A DNA stretch of 64,000 nt from Pyruvatibacter sp. HU-CL02332 (GCF_040362765.1 NZ_BAABWK010000001.1:1961501-2025500); one strand, 5' to 3'. Counted from the stretch's first letter, positions 25,117 to 34,385 are shown. Numbers and translations: made by a program. The notes: generated from the letters alone by a model not told the origin.

Positions 25117-27068
25117 GGCTCTGAATCCTTACGACGATGGGCCAGCTGCGCCAGTTGTGCGCGGCTGGCCTTGCTTATGGCGTGGTGGGTCTTTTCCCAA
25201 TAGGACGGCCGCGTAAAGAGCTGCCATAGGGCCAGATAGGCCCCCATCGAGAGAAGGGGCCAGTAGAACACCATCAAGAATGTATGCGGCACCAGATGTT
25301 GCGCGTCACGGTGCTGAACGGCAGCGATGCCCGCGCAGACGGACACGATGTAACCACCACCCAGCAAAATGCCGTTGAACAGGACCAATAGTGTCGGCAC
25401 GTCCGGTGAGGTGAAGTAGGCGAGCGCCGACCCGTTGAACGCGATGCCTGCTACGGCAAACATCCAGACAAGCGGATGCATGAGGGCAGAGATTATCGAT
25501 CCGCCAATCAGCAACTGAAATCCCAAAAACCCCATCGGCCCCAGTTTGCGAAACAGGTCGACGGGCCTGCGCATATGCACCAGCCACGTCTGGGCGTAGC
25601 CCTTCAGCCACCGTGACCGTTGTCGAAGCCAGTTGCCCATCTCGCAATTGGCTTCTTCATAGGTGACCGAATCCAGAATGGCGCAGCGATATCCCTTCTG
25701 GGCCAGTCGAATGCCAAGGTCTGCGTCTTCGGTAACGTTGTAGGGGTCCCAGGCCCCAACATCCCGCAGGGCCTTCATTCGAAAGTGGGTGGATGTGCCG
25801 CCAAGCGGAATCGGCATGCCCAGTTTTTCAACAGTCGGCAACAGCAGGTCGAACCACATGTTGAACTCTATGGTGAACTGTCGCGTCAGCCAGTTTTCAG
25901 ACGCATTGAAATAGGTGAGCGGCGCCTGCAGGCACGCGATGGTGTCGTCGCATGTTGCGAACATCGCCACGGCCTTTTTGAGTTGCAGAGGATCCGGCTG
26001 ATCTTCCGCATCAAAAATCACCAGATACTCACCACGGGCGAACTGCAGAGCGTAGTTGCAGGCTTTGGGTTTTGTGCGCGGCGAACTTTCCGGCACCCGA
26101 ATGAACTCCACATAGCTTTCAAGACCTAGCGTTTTGGCTGTGTCGATTGTCTCTGTGTCGTCGCCTTCCAGTACCAGCTTGATGTCCAGCTTGGCCCGTG
26201 GGTAGTCGAGCTTCCTCAGCGCCTGAGCCAGAAGCGGCAGCACGCTCGCTTCTTTGTAGAGCGGCACAATGATGGTGTAGATCGGCAGATCTGAGTCTTC
26301 CGGGAGCTGATCGATTGGACGTCTGGCATTTCGGGCGGCGACGCCAATGGGGATCGATGCCGCCCGCAATATCAGCACCGCGAGAAAGAACAGACCGAGC
26401 AGAAAATTGAGCACGGCAAATGTGGCGTATGGATTGAGGAAGGCGCCAAGTGCAATGCTACCGACGATGGCGCTTCCCCATAGGCGTTGGCGCCAGGTTG
26501 TCGGGCTTTTTGCTGATAGGGCCGGGTCGGTTTCGTCCAGTGCCAGCTGTGCTGTGTGCTGTATCTGATCGCCAAACTGCGCCTGTAGCGTCCACAGAAC
26601 ATCCAGCCGAGGCGTTATGGCGAAGGCAAACTCCCCCCCTGGTGCCGGCAGTCCCGACGCGCGTCGCCATGCAATGTCCCGCGCTGCATTTAGCGGGTCA
26701 GGTGTTGCAAGTACCGTCCGCTGGAAACCGGAACTATCGTCCATGCCAATCGGGATGACTTCTGCAGCTAGATAGAAATCCAGAAATGTTGCATCAAACA
26801 CAGCAGCGGGGGGCGGTGTTTCAAGCACATCAACAAATGGTAGCTGGAGATGGGCTGCAAGGGACGAGTAAAGATCAAGGGGCTTGCTGAACCCAAGGGC
26901 CAGGACAGCCTGTCCCAGAGGTACGCCCCAACGGGTCGCTGCCTCGAGGGCCTGCTCGAGTTGCCCGGCGCTGATCACACCTGCATCGACGAGGATTTTG
27001 CCAAGCGGCGGGCCGTCTTGTTTTGCTAGTGCTGCTTCGGGCCCATTGCGAGACGTTCCGTCAGGCAT
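25113..27068 (-). CDS. MshEN-domain processive glycosyltransferase (family 2)
   Basis: 651 residues. The N-terminal region (about 20-85) resembles the MshEN/GspE-N module: LGKILVDAGVISAGQLEQAL, then a second half ending in LAAHLQLPFVDV. Two membrane spans (about 200-240) lead to a GT2 domain with LEGDDTET, FDAEDQPDP, TEDADLGIRL and QRSRWLKG, the D,D,D,QxxRW set of processive polysaccharide synthases. Further spans follow. E. coli NfrB has related parts and its MshEN domain binds cyclic di-GMP, so c-di-GMP-controlled exopolysaccharide synthesis is inferred. ATG 27068 has GGGGG upstream. Confidence 0.88.
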   Translation of the reverse strand: MPDGTSRNGPEAALAKQDGPPLGKILVDAGVISAGQLEQALEAATRWGVPLGQAVLALGFSKPLDLYSSLAAHLQLPFVDVLETPPPAAVFDATFLDFYLAAEVIPIGMDDSSGFQRTVLATPDPLNAARDIAWRRASGLPAPGGEFAFAITPRLDVLWTLQAQFGDQIQHTAQLALDETDPALSAKSPTTWRQRLWGSAIVGSIALGAFLNPYATFAVLNFLLGLFFLAVLILRAASIPIGVAARNARRPIDQLPEDSDLPIYTIIVPLYKEASVLPLLAQALRKLDYPRAKLDIKLVLEGDDTETIDTAKTLGLESYVEFIRVPESSPRTKPKACNYALQFARGEYLVIFDAEDQPDPLQLKKAVAMFATCDDTIACLQAPLTYFNASENWLTRQFTIEFNMWFDLLLPTVEKLGMPIPLGGTSTHFRMKALRDVGAWDPYNVTEDADLGIRLAQKGYRCAILDSVTYEEANCEMGNWLRQRSRWLKGYAQTWLVHMRRPVDLFRKLGPMGFLGFQLLIGGSIISALMHPLVWMFAVAGIAFNGSALAYFTSPDVPTLLVLFNGILLGGGYIVSVCAGIAAVQHRDAQHLVPHTFLMVFYWPLLSMGAYLALWQLFTRPSYWEKTHHAISKASRAQLAQLAHRRKDSEP

Positions 27069-27170
27069 AAGCACCCCCTGAAGTTGCGAACGGCAACGAC
27101 GGGAGTATAAGCAAATAAACCCATAAGTAGTACAGGGTTGTAGATGCTGTACGTAGAGGAGATAAAAGAA

Positions 27171-27201
27171 AGGCCCGAACGATTTCTCGTCCGGGCCTTC
27201 A
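27171..27201 (-). terminator. Terminator after the Ala-rich lipoprotein gene
   Basis: Read on the minus strand, AAGGCCCGGACGA pairs with TCGTTCGGGCCTT with one mismatch and a 4-base loop, followed by TCTTTTATC. It closes the lipoprotein transcript. Confidence 0.8.
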
Positions 27202-27220
27202 TTTTGAGAATGCGGGTTGC

Positions 27221-27877
27221 CTAGTTGGCAGCTGCCGGCATTGCTTCCTTGGCATCTTCCATGGCGTCAGCTGCGGCGTCTTCGGCAGCTTCTTTGACTT
27301 CTTCCATGGCATCAGATGCAGCGTCAGAGGCGGCTTCAGTCGCGGCGTCTTCCGCAGCAGCAGCAGCTTCGTCAGCTGACGGAGCAGCGTCCATTGCGTC
27401 GGAAGCGTCCGAGGCAGCATCGGCGGCGCCTTCAGCAGCGTCCGTTGCGTCTGCCGCAGCTTCTGCAGCGTCTTCACCTGTACCAGCAACTGAGTCGACA
27501 GCGTCATTCACGGCGTCTGCAGTTGCATCAACGGCCTCAGTAACCGCGTCACCTGTTGCTTCAGCAGCATCTGTGGCTACTTCGGCAGCGCTTGAAGCGG
27601 CATCGCTTGCAGCATCGACGGTTGCGTCAGCTGCGTCACTTGCGGCTTCCACGGTTGCGTCAGCGGCATCGCTTGCAGCTTCCATTGTCGCGTCGGCAGC
27701 GTCAGATGCGGCGTCAGCAGCGCTTTCTGCAGCGCCCGTCACAGCATCGGTTGCGCTTTCCATGGCATCGCCAAGCGCGCTGCCTGCACCTTCTTCATCG
27801 CCAGTGCCTGAGTCACAAGCGGCAAGGCCCAGTGCAAGGGCAGCGGCTGCTGTCAAAGTAAGAGTCTGTTTGATCAT
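27221..27877 (-). CDS. Ala/Asp-rich lipoprotein with 11-residue repeats
   Basis: 218 residues. Signal peptide with lipobox LAAC, Cys21, then a mature chain made almost only of Ala, Asp, Glu, Ser, Thr and Val. Residues 56-99 form four near-identical 11-residue units (AASDAADATxE). Later parts are looser but similar. Eleven-residue periodic, Ala-rich amphipathic sequence resembles group 3 LEA proteins and suggests a long, very acidic helix on a lipid anchor. No catalytic residues are seen. Function is unknown; a periplasmic spacer or desiccation/stress protein is possible. Confidence 0.85.
   Translation of the reverse strand: MIKQTLTLTAAAALALGLAACDSGTGDEEGAGSALGDAMESATDAVTGAAESAADAASDAADATMEAASDAADATVEAASDAADATVDAASDAASSAAEVATDAAEATGDAVTEAVDATADAVNDAVDSVAGTGEDAAEAAADATDAAEGAADAASDASDAMDAAPSADEAAAAAEDAATEAASDAASDAMEEVKEAAEDAAADAMEDAKEAMPAAAN
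27581..27712 (-). repeat. 33-bp tandem coding repeats (4 copies)
   Basis: The four 11-residue units of the lipoprotein correspond to consecutive 33-base units that are similar but not identical at DNA level. They may have grown by slippage or unequal exchange. Confidence 0.75.
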
Positions 27878-27962
27878 GCATATAAACCCCGGCTCTCTTT
27901 ACGGGTTTTCCCCTTGTATGAAAGCCGCGGCCCCCTGTTTCAAAAAATACACGCCGTAACAC

Positions 27963-28937
27963 TTACGGCGTAACCACCACTTTGCCGATGACGCGCCTGT
28001 CACGCAACTGACACATCGCTTCGGCAGCCTGATTCAGTGAAAAAGTCGCGCAAACATATGGCCGAATTGTGCCCGCAGTGGCCATTTCATCAATCGCAGC
28101 AATGTTTTGGGCCCCTTTGGCCGGGTCGCGGCGACCATATTCGCCCGCTCGAACGCCAACCACGGAGAATCCTTTGATAAGCGGCATATTTACGGAAACA
28201 TCCGGAATCCGACCACTTGCAAATCCAATCACTAACAAGCGACCACCCCAGGCAATGCAGCGAACGCTTTCATCAAACACATCGCCACCTACTGGGTCAT
28301 AGATGACATCCGCTCCCTGACCGCCGGTCAGTTCTTTCACCTTGTCCTTGAAGCCGTCATTTACATTGATGACGTGGTCCGCGCCGCGCGTCTTGAGGAT
28401 GTCGAGTTTCTCCTGGGAGCTTGCCGTCGCAATGACTGTGGCACCCATCTGCTTACCCAGATCCACAGCCGCCATGCCAACACCACCGGCTGCGCCATGC
28501 ACCAGCAACGCTTCACCAGCTTCAAGGTGACCCCGGCGAACCAAAGACACATAGGCTGTGAGGTATGCCGTGGTGTACCCGGCTGCTTCTTCGTAGGACA
28601 TGGCAGCAGGCATCGGACGGCACCCGCTTGCTTGCGTGTTTGCCATCTCGGCCATGCCGCCGGTCCGAAGGCCCGCGACGACTTTATCGCCGACGCTGAA
28701 AGTCTCGACACCAGAGCCAACTGCAACCACATCTCCGGCTGCCTCCATGCCCGGCGTGAACGGCATGGGCGGCTTGAACTGATATTTTCCCTGTACCATC
28801 AGCAGGTCAGGAAAATTGACCGCGCACGCACGAATACGAATTTGCACTTCGCCGTCGCCAGGTGTCGGTAGATCAATGTCTTCGATCACAACGTCAGTGA
28901 TGTCTTCCGACAGCGCGTTTACCCGCACAGCCTTCAT
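27963..28937 (-). CDS. NADPH:quinone oxidoreductase family protein (zinc-free MDR)
   Basis: Medium-chain dehydrogenase/reductase of 324 residues, quinone oxidoreductase type. The GroES-like N-half has VNFPDLLMVQGKYQ and PFTPGMEAAGDV; the NADPH site is LVHGAAGGVGMAAVDLGK. Zinc-binding Cys clusters of alcohol dehydrogenases are absent. ATG 28937 begins the usual MKAVRV. It is the last gene of a minus-strand run with an esterase, a TetR regulator, a monooxygenase and an enoyl-CoA hydratase. It could act on enones or quinones of that pathway. Confidence 0.9.
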   Translation of the reverse strand: MKAVRVNALSEDITDVVIEDIDLPTPGDGEVQIRIRACAVNFPDLLMVQGKYQFKPPMPFTPGMEAAGDVVAVGSGVETFSVGDKVVAGLRTGGMAEMANTQASGCRPMPAAMSYEEAAGYTTAYLTAYVSLVRRGHLEAGEALLVHGAAGGVGMAAVDLGKQMGATVIATASSQEKLDILKTRGADHVINVNDGFKDKVKELTGGQGADVIYDPVGGDVFDESVRCIAWGGRLLVIGFASGRIPDVSVNMPLIKGFSVVGVRAGEYGRRDPAKGAQNIAAIDEMATAGTIRPYVCATFSLNQAAEAMCQLRDRRVIGKVVVTP

Positions 28938-28979
28938 AGCAGTACCTCGCATAAGCAGTATCGATAGGAAGCTGAACGA

Positions 28980-30002
28980 CTAGAGTGCAGCAGCAATGTC
29001 GCTGACGATTTCCAGGTTCGCATCTTTGGCCCGCTTGGAGACACCGCTCATGGCTGTGTAGCCATGGGGAAGATCTCCATACTCGCGGAACGTGACTTGC
29101 ACACCGGCTTCTTCAAGCCGCCGGGCATAGGCCTCACCCTGATCGCGAAGTGGGTCGAACCCGGCTGTGTAGACAAGCGCTTTGGGCAAACCGCTCAGAT
29201 CTTCCACCAGACCAGGGCTTGCCATCGGAGCGGTCTTGTCGGCGCCTTCGGGCATGTACAGGCTCTCAAACCAGCGCATGGTTGCGGTGTTGAGCGGTAT
29301 GCAATCTCCACAGCTCTGCATGGACCCCGCTTCGTCAGTCATGTCTACCCACGGATAGATCAGCACCTGCAGGCACGGGCCTGTCTCGCCGCGACGCTTC
29401 ATCTCCTGGGCGACGATGGTTGCCAAATGCCCGCCGGCGCTGTCGCCGCCAACAGCCACACGTTCAGCGGTCCCCGAGAACTGGGCTGCGTTGTCTCGCA
29501 CCCACTTGAAGGCCGCAATCGCATCTTCGGCTGCGGCAGGGAACACATCCTCAGGCGCCATTCTGTAGTCGACAGAGATCACACCAGCACCGGTTTCAGC
29601 GGCGATCAACGAGCAAAAGTGATCGCAGGTGTCCATGTCGCCAATGACACAACCGCCCATGTGAAAATACACCATGAGGGCGTCATTGGTTTTACCGTTG
29701 ATTGGCCAATAGTGCCGCGCACGCAGGCTGCCACCGGGTCCAGGAATCGAAAGGTCGGTTACGCCCACATCCTTGGAGCGCGGCGCATTCATCATGCTAA
29801 AGCCAGCGCGGGTCGCAGCCCGCCCATCAGCAACCGGCAAAGTATGGACGCCGGGGCCTTTGCCCGCCTGCGCTGTCAAGAAGCCGACACCGGGGTCAAT
29901 CTCACGTCCATCAACGCTGAGCACCGCACCTTTTGACATGGATCGCAAAATGCCAGCGGGCAGGCGCATCATCGTACGCGCAATGAATTGTTGAGCGCTC
30001 AT
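28980..30002 (-). CDS. Alpha/beta hydrolase, hormone-sensitive-lipase family
   Basis: Esterase/lipase of 340 residues. Catalytic triad Ser188 (GGDSAGGHL), Asp283 (GFDPLRD) and His313 (LPHGY). The oxyanion-hole motif, usually HGGG, reads HMGG (114-117), an unusual change. YRMAPEDVFPAA is typical of the HSL family. ATG 30002 follows GGAGGAAG at good spacing. It is 42 bases before the quinone oxidoreductase gene and 40 after the TetR gene. Together with the flavin monooxygenase it may hydrolyse an ester formed by oxygenation; this is inference. Confidence 0.88.
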   Translation of the reverse strand: MSAQQFIARTMMRLPAGILRSMSKGAVLSVDGREIDPGVGFLTAQAGKGPGVHTLPVADGRAATRAGFSMMNAPRSKDVGVTDLSIPGPGGSLRARHYWPINGKTNDALMVYFHMGGCVIGDMDTCDHFCSLIAAETGAGVISVDYRMAPEDVFPAAAEDAIAAFKWVRDNAAQFSGTAERVAVGGDSAGGHLATIVAQEMKRRGETGPCLQVLIYPWVDMTDEAGSMQSCGDCIPLNTATMRWFESLYMPEGADKTAPMASPGLVEDLSGLPKALVYTAGFDPLRDQGEAYARRLEEAGVQVTFREYGDLPHGYTAMSGVSKRAKDANLEIVSDIAAAL

Positions 30003-30042
30003 GAGCACTTCCTCCCAAAGTCAGATTTCAATTGCTGAGATA

Positions 30043-30717
30043 CTAGTCGGAATCTTCAAGCCGTGGCAGGGCATTTACGCCGCCAAGAAAAAGCTTGGTC
30101 GCAAATTCAGCTGCGGCGGCTGAGTCAAATGGCTCGCGCGCCTGCATCCGGTCACCAACTTCAAAAGCGATGCCCACAAATGCAGCGGTGAGATATTCCG
30201 GATCTACCTTCGGCAGAACGTCCTGCGAGATCGCCCGATCGATATCGAGGCGCAGTTCATCAAAGACAGCGACAACTTCCGGTGTATCCATGCGCACCCG
30301 CATGGAACCTGACTTGCGCCGGATGATGCGGTGCATCTGCTCATCCTGCTCCAGATAATCGAAATAGGCGCGGAAACTGGCTGAGATGAATTCTTCAAAG
30401 CTGGCGGCGCGGATACGTTCAGCACGGATGCGAGGACGCATGCGCAGGGCGCTTGCATCCATCATCGCCTGAAACACTTCATCCTTGGATTTGAAGTAGT
30501 TGTAGAACGTGCCGGACGCGAGGCCAGTCCGACGAATAATGTCCCGGACGGTGGTTTCCCCATAGCCCAGCTCAGCAAAAACCAGACGGGCGGCATCCAG
30601 AATAGCCTGCCGATTCTCAACTTTCGTCCGCTCGCGCTTCCCCATGGCTGAGGAAGACGACGTGGAAGATGTCTGGGTGCCGAGAGGTTTTTCGGCTGCT
30701 TTGATGGTCGTACTCAC
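30043..30717 (-). CDS. TetR family transcriptional regulator
   Basis: Repressor-type protein with an N-terminal HTH (AARLVFAELGYGETTVRDII, then TGLASGTFYNYFKSKDEVF) and a ligand-binding C-terminal half. Starting at GTG 30717 gives 224 residues with a Ser/Thr-rich, basic leader (TQTSSTSSSSAMGKRERTK); ATG 30645 would start right at the MGKRERTK core and is a sound alternative. It sits between the monooxygenase and the esterase, and is probably the local regulator of this catabolic set, sensing an acyl-CoA or ketone. Confidence 0.88.
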   Translation of the reverse strand: MSTTIKAAEKPLGTQTSSTSSSSAMGKRERTKVENRQAILDAARLVFAELGYGETTVRDIIRRTGLASGTFYNYFKSKDEVFQAMMDASALRMRPRIRAERIRAASFEEFISASFRAYFDYLEQDEQMHRIIRRKSGSMRVRMDTPEVVAVFDELRLDIDRAISQDVLPKVDPEYLTAAFVGIAFEVGDRMQAREPFDSAAAAEFATKLFLGGVNALPRLEDSD

Positions 30718-30892
30718 GAATTTTGCGGCTTTCCAGGGCGTATCGGCAAAGGCTGCGAAATGCGCACGACCAGACAAACAATTTTGTCAGTAGGCGCAGC
30801 ATTTCGGCTGCGCGCCCTTATGCAGTCTAGCCTGCCCTAAGGCCAGCTTCAATTTGCGGAATCTGGCTAAAGGCCCGGAATCCCCAAATTGG

Positions 30893-32302
30893 TTACTCCG
30901 CTGCAACGCTGCCAATGTGTTTTGCCCGGGCCGGCACGGGAAGGCCGGGCTTGGATTTGGCGCGCTTGGCACCGCGTTTGATCTCGCGCTCCATGTCCCA
31001 GATGTACTTGTTGAAATCCAGCTGCATCGTGTGGCGGGCGGATTCATAGAAATGGCCCGTATACATGTCCTCGTCAGCCTTGATGACCTCTTTCATCTGA
31101 GTGTCGTCAGGCAGCGCGTATTTGCCCGTCAGATAGTCACCAACAAGCTTCATCTGCTGCTCGGCAAAGTTCACCAGCGTGGGCAATGGTTGCGCCAGCG
31201 CCATGAAAAAGAGATTGGGAATGCCAGGTGAGAACACCCGCTTGTAAAGCGGGACGTGGTTGTTCTCGACCTTGATGACCGTCTCATCCATGAACGGGAA
31301 CGAAACATTGTACCCGGTGGCATAGATCACAACGTCGATCTCTTCGCGGCTGCCATCTTCAAACTCAATGACATTGCCATCAAAGCGCTTGATGTTGGGT
31401 TTGGATTCAATGTCGCCGCACCCGACGCGTGTCAAAAATTCTCCGGATACGGATGGATGCGCTTCCAGCGGCTCATGATCAGGCTTGGGCAGTCCATAGT
31501 CTTCCATGTTGCCGACAAGTCGCTTGATCATCCGTTTGCCGATAGCCCTTTGAACAGACAGTGGGATCCATGCAGGCATCGCGCCTTTGTCCGCAACTTT
31601 GCCGTTGATGTATTTCGGCATGACCCAAACGCCACGACGCGCGGCCACATAGAGCTTCTTGGCAATCGGCTTTTGCGACAGTTCAGACGAGATATCCATC
31701 GCGCTATTGCCCATTCCCACAATCACGATGCGCTTGCCCCGCATATCGTGAGGTTCAAACGGTGTGAGATAGGAGTGTGCGTGCATCTGAACGCCGGTGA
31801 AGGTGTTCATGCCTTCATATTCCGGCCAGCGCGGGTCCCAATGGTGACCGTTGCATACAAATAAAGCGTCGTAAGTCAGCGTCTCGGACGACGGCCCGCC
31901 GGTCGCTGAGCGATCAACCGTGACATGCCACAGTCCTGCATCATCCCGCGTGACATGGGTCACAGCGGTGTTGAAGCTGATCTTCTCTCGCAGGCCGAAG
32001 TGGTCAACATAGTCATTGAAGTAGTCAAAGATCTGGCTGTGATGGGGAAAGTCGGGAAATGTCGGCGGGATCGGAAAGTCCTCAAACGACATCCGGTTCT
32101 TGGAAGTATCGATGTGCAGCGACTCGTAACACGCCGACATGCCGTTCTTGTTCTTATAGGCCCAATTTCCGCCAACCACGTCCGACATTTCAAAACAGTC
32201 AAACGGAATGCCGCGATCCTGAAGGGCCTTGGCGGTTGTAAAGCCGGAACACCCGGCCCCGATGATGCAGCATTTTGGAAGCGCTGAATTTGTGTCGGAC
32301 AT
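30893..32302 (-). CDS. Flavin-containing monooxygenase
   Basis: FAD/NADPH-dependent class B monooxygenase, 469 residues. FAD site GAGCSG near the N-terminus, NADPH site GMGNSAMD in the middle, and the FMO signature FTGVQMHAHSY (FxGxxxHxxxY) between. The late ATG motif (VVIYATGYNVSFPF) is also present. These enzymes oxygenate amines or sulfides, or perform Baeyer-Villiger oxidation of ketones. An esterase, enoyl-CoA hydratase and thioesterases nearby favour a ketone or lipid substrate, but this is not proven. Confidence 0.92.
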   Translation of the reverse strand: MSDTNSALPKCCIIGAGCSGFTTAKALQDRGIPFDCFEMSDVVGGNWAYKNKNGMSACYESLHIDTSKNRMSFEDFPIPPTFPDFPHHSQIFDYFNDYVDHFGLREKISFNTAVTHVTRDDAGLWHVTVDRSATGGPSSETLTYDALFVCNGHHWDPRWPEYEGMNTFTGVQMHAHSYLTPFEPHDMRGKRIVIVGMGNSAMDISSELSQKPIAKKLYVAARRGVWVMPKYINGKVADKGAMPAWIPLSVQRAIGKRMIKRLVGNMEDYGLPKPDHEPLEAHPSVSGEFLTRVGCGDIESKPNIKRFDGNVIEFEDGSREEIDVVIYATGYNVSFPFMDETVIKVENNHVPLYKRVFSPGIPNLFFMALAQPLPTLVNFAEQQMKLVGDYLTGKYALPDDTQMKEVIKADEDMYTGHFYESARHTMQLDFNKYIWDMEREIKRGAKRAKSKPGLPVPARAKHIGSVAAE

Positions 32303-32346
32303 TTTCGTTTCCTGTTTCGACGGTCTCGAATGCGTGTGTGGCGTGC

Positions 32347-33183
32347 CTATCGGCCTTTGAAGTTGCCGCTGCGCCGCTCAATGAAAGACTGCACGCCCTC
32401 GGCGGCGTCTTGCGTATTGGCCAGCTTGGCCTGCACTGCATCAAGCTGTGCAAAGGCAGCTGCTTCCCCGTCTTCAATGAATGTCATCGATGAGCGTTTG
32501 GTTTCCTGGATGGCCAGTGGTGCAAGTTTGGAGATGCGATTGGCTAGCTCGATTGCACGGCCCACCTGCGTGCCCGGCTCAACCACTTCCTGCACAATGC
32601 CGATGCGCAGCGCTTCGGCCGCTCCAAACTCTTCATCACACAACAGCAGGTGATACATGCCATTGCCCCATCCACAGCGCTCTATGAAGCGGATGGTACC
32701 GCCACCAGCAGCCATGAGCCCACGGCGCGGTTCGAGCTGGGCAAAGCGGGTGTCTTTGGAGGCAATCACGATGTCGGATGCCAGCATCATCTCTATGCCG
32801 GCCGTGTAGCAGATCCCTTGAACGGCAGTGATGACAGGCTTCGAGCATTTTTTCTTCAGCGCAAACGGGTCCACACGGCGCGAGCCTGCTTCGCTGGCGC
32901 CACTAGCACCGTCCTTCATGCCTTCAGCAAATTTGGTCAGCTCAAGGCCGGCGGTGAAGTGTTTCCCGAAGGAATGCAGCACGCCCACGCGCAGCTCGGG
33001 ATCCGTATCCAGCTGGGTGTAGGCGTCCGCGAGTTCCGAAAACATCTTTGGTGTCAGGCCGTTGTACTTTTCCGGCCGGTCAATCCCCATGAGCAGAATA
33101 TGGCCCTGCCGCGTCAGCGTGATACGGCCATCAGGCTCCGCGTCTGAATCTCGGTCTGAAACCGGTAGATCGACCTGTGCCAT
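32347..33183 (-). CDS. Enoyl-CoA hydratase/isomerase family protein
   Basis: Crotonase-fold enzyme of 278 residues. The acyl-CoA binding stretch is RPEKYNGLTPKMFSEL, and the oxyanion stretch KPVITAVQGICYTAGIEMML is present; the usual Glu pair of hydratases is replaced around LEPRRGLMAAGGG by a different set, so isomerase or other crotonase activity is possible. ATG 33183 follows AAGGGAG. It lies 44 bases upstream of the monooxygenase gene on the same strand. Confidence 0.88.
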   Translation of the reverse strand: MAQVDLPVSDRDSDAEPDGRITLTRQGHILLMGIDRPEKYNGLTPKMFSELADAYTQLDTDPELRVGVLHSFGKHFTAGLELTKFAEGMKDGASGASEAGSRRVDPFALKKKCSKPVITAVQGICYTAGIEMMLASDIVIASKDTRFAQLEPRRGLMAAGGGTIRFIERCGWGNGMYHLLLCDEEFGAAEALRIGIVQEVVEPGTQVGRAIELANRISKLAPLAIQETKRSSMTFIEDGEAAAFAQLDAVQAKLANTQDAAEGVQSFIERRSGNFKGR

Positions 33184-33314
33184 GGTCTGCACTCCCTTGA
33201 GAAATATCGTTTTTCTTTGTTAGGAGGAGTCATACCGCTGAAAATAGACTCAAGTCTAGTTTCTATGCGCCTGTCGTTCAGAGCTTGCCCGTTCAGCGCT
33301 GGGAGGCCATACCG

Positions 33315-33851
33315 GTGTTCATGAGCAAAGACCCTGAAAACGAAGCAGCGCGACGCAATGAAGCGCTCAAAGGCATGTTGATTGATCACGTGCCCCACGC
33401 CCGCGCCATCGGCCTTGAAATCGTGTCGGCGGAAAAAGCCCGCGCACGCCTGAAAGTCCCCTATGCCCCATTTCTGGTCGGCAATCCGGACACAGGTGTA
33501 ATCCACGGCGGCGTTATTACCACCATGCTGGATAATGCCTGCGGTGTCGCCACTCAGATGGCGCTCGGTGAACCAACGGCCATTGCCACGCTTGATTTAC
33601 GCATCGATTACATGCGCCCGGCAGCTCCAAAACAGGACATTCAGTGCGAAGCACATTGTTTCAAGCTCACCAAGTCTGTCGCCTTTGTGCGCGGCACTGC
33701 CTTTCATGACGACATCGACGATCCCATCGCCACATGCATGAGTGCGTTTATGCTCGCAGCCAATCGCGCCGTACCGCCCTCGTCAGGCATGCGCGAAAAA
33801 GTACTTGGCGAAATGGACCGTCTGTCCGCCAGCGATCGGGGGGATGGATAG
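33315..33851 (+). CDS. PaaI-type hotdog thioesterase (first of a pair)
   Basis: Hotdog-fold acyl-CoA thioesterase, 178 residues. The family motif is GVIHGGVITTMLDNACGVA, followed by TLDLRIDYMRPA. GTG 33315 is 8 bases after GGAGG; ATG 33321 is the alternative. The 3' end overlaps a second hotdog gene by 8 bases. It is divergent from the enoyl-CoA hydratase gene, and may remove CoA from dead-end or product thioesters of that pathway. Confidence 0.88.
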   Translation: MFMSKDPENEAARRNEALKGMLIDHVPHARAIGLEIVSAEKARARLKVPYAPFLVGNPDTGVIHGGVITTMLDNACGVATQMALGEPTAIATLDLRIDYMRPAAPKQDIQCEAHCFKLTKSVAFVRGTAFHDDIDDPIATCMSAFMLAANRAVPPSSGMREKVLGEMDRLSASDRGDG

Positions 33852-34317
33852 AGACATGCGTGATCTCGAACACATCTCCCAGGGCCGTGACATCAATGAG
33901 GTAATGGCAAGCATTCCCTATGTGGCCTTTCTCGGCATCACCTTTGAGAAAGTCGGCGACGAACTGCTCGGCAAGCTCACCTTCAAGCAGGACCTGATTG
34001 GCAACCCGTCCTTGCCTGCATTGCATGGGGGCGTCATTGGCGGTTTCCTTGAAACCGCGGCCATCGTGCAGGTCGCCCGCGAAAGCAAAATTCGCGTCCT
34101 GCCCAAGACGATTGACATCACGATTGATTATCTGCGCTCCGGCCGCCCCCTCGACACCTATGCACGTGCAACAATTACCAAGCATGGTCGCCGTGTGGCC
34201 AATGTGCAGGTCATCGCCTGGCAGGACGATCCTGAAAAGCCCATAGCGGCAGCCCATGGGCATTTCCTGCTGGAGCCTATCGGCGATGGAAACGGCGACA
34301 GCAACCAAGGCAGCTAG
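33844..34317 (+). CDS. PaaI-type hotdog thioesterase (second of a pair)
   Basis: 157 residues, hotdog fold, with LPALHGGVIGGFLETAAIVQ and TIDITIDYLRSG. It is similar in layout to the preceding gene but clearly diverged. Start at ATG 33844 overlaps the first gene; ATG 33856 is possible. Translational coupling suggests the two proteins form a hetero-oligomer or act in sequence. Confidence 0.88.
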   Translation: MDRDMRDLEHISQGRDINEVMASIPYVAFLGITFEKVGDELLGKLTFKQDLIGNPSLPALHGGVIGGFLETAAIVQVARESKIRVLPKTIDITIDYLRSGRPLDTYARATITKHGRRVANVQVIAWQDDPEKPIAAAHGHFLLEPIGDGNGDSNQGS

Positions 34318-34385
34318 AGCAAACGCTTTTCAGAAACCATCGCGACATCCACACAAGCGCGAAACTCACATAGGGAAAAACCCTC

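Noticed and set aside
27225-27959. Long Ala/Ser-rich reading frame on the plus strand
   Set aside because: It is the mirror of the repeat-rich lipoprotein gene; it has no RBS and its sequence only reflects the GC-biased repeats.
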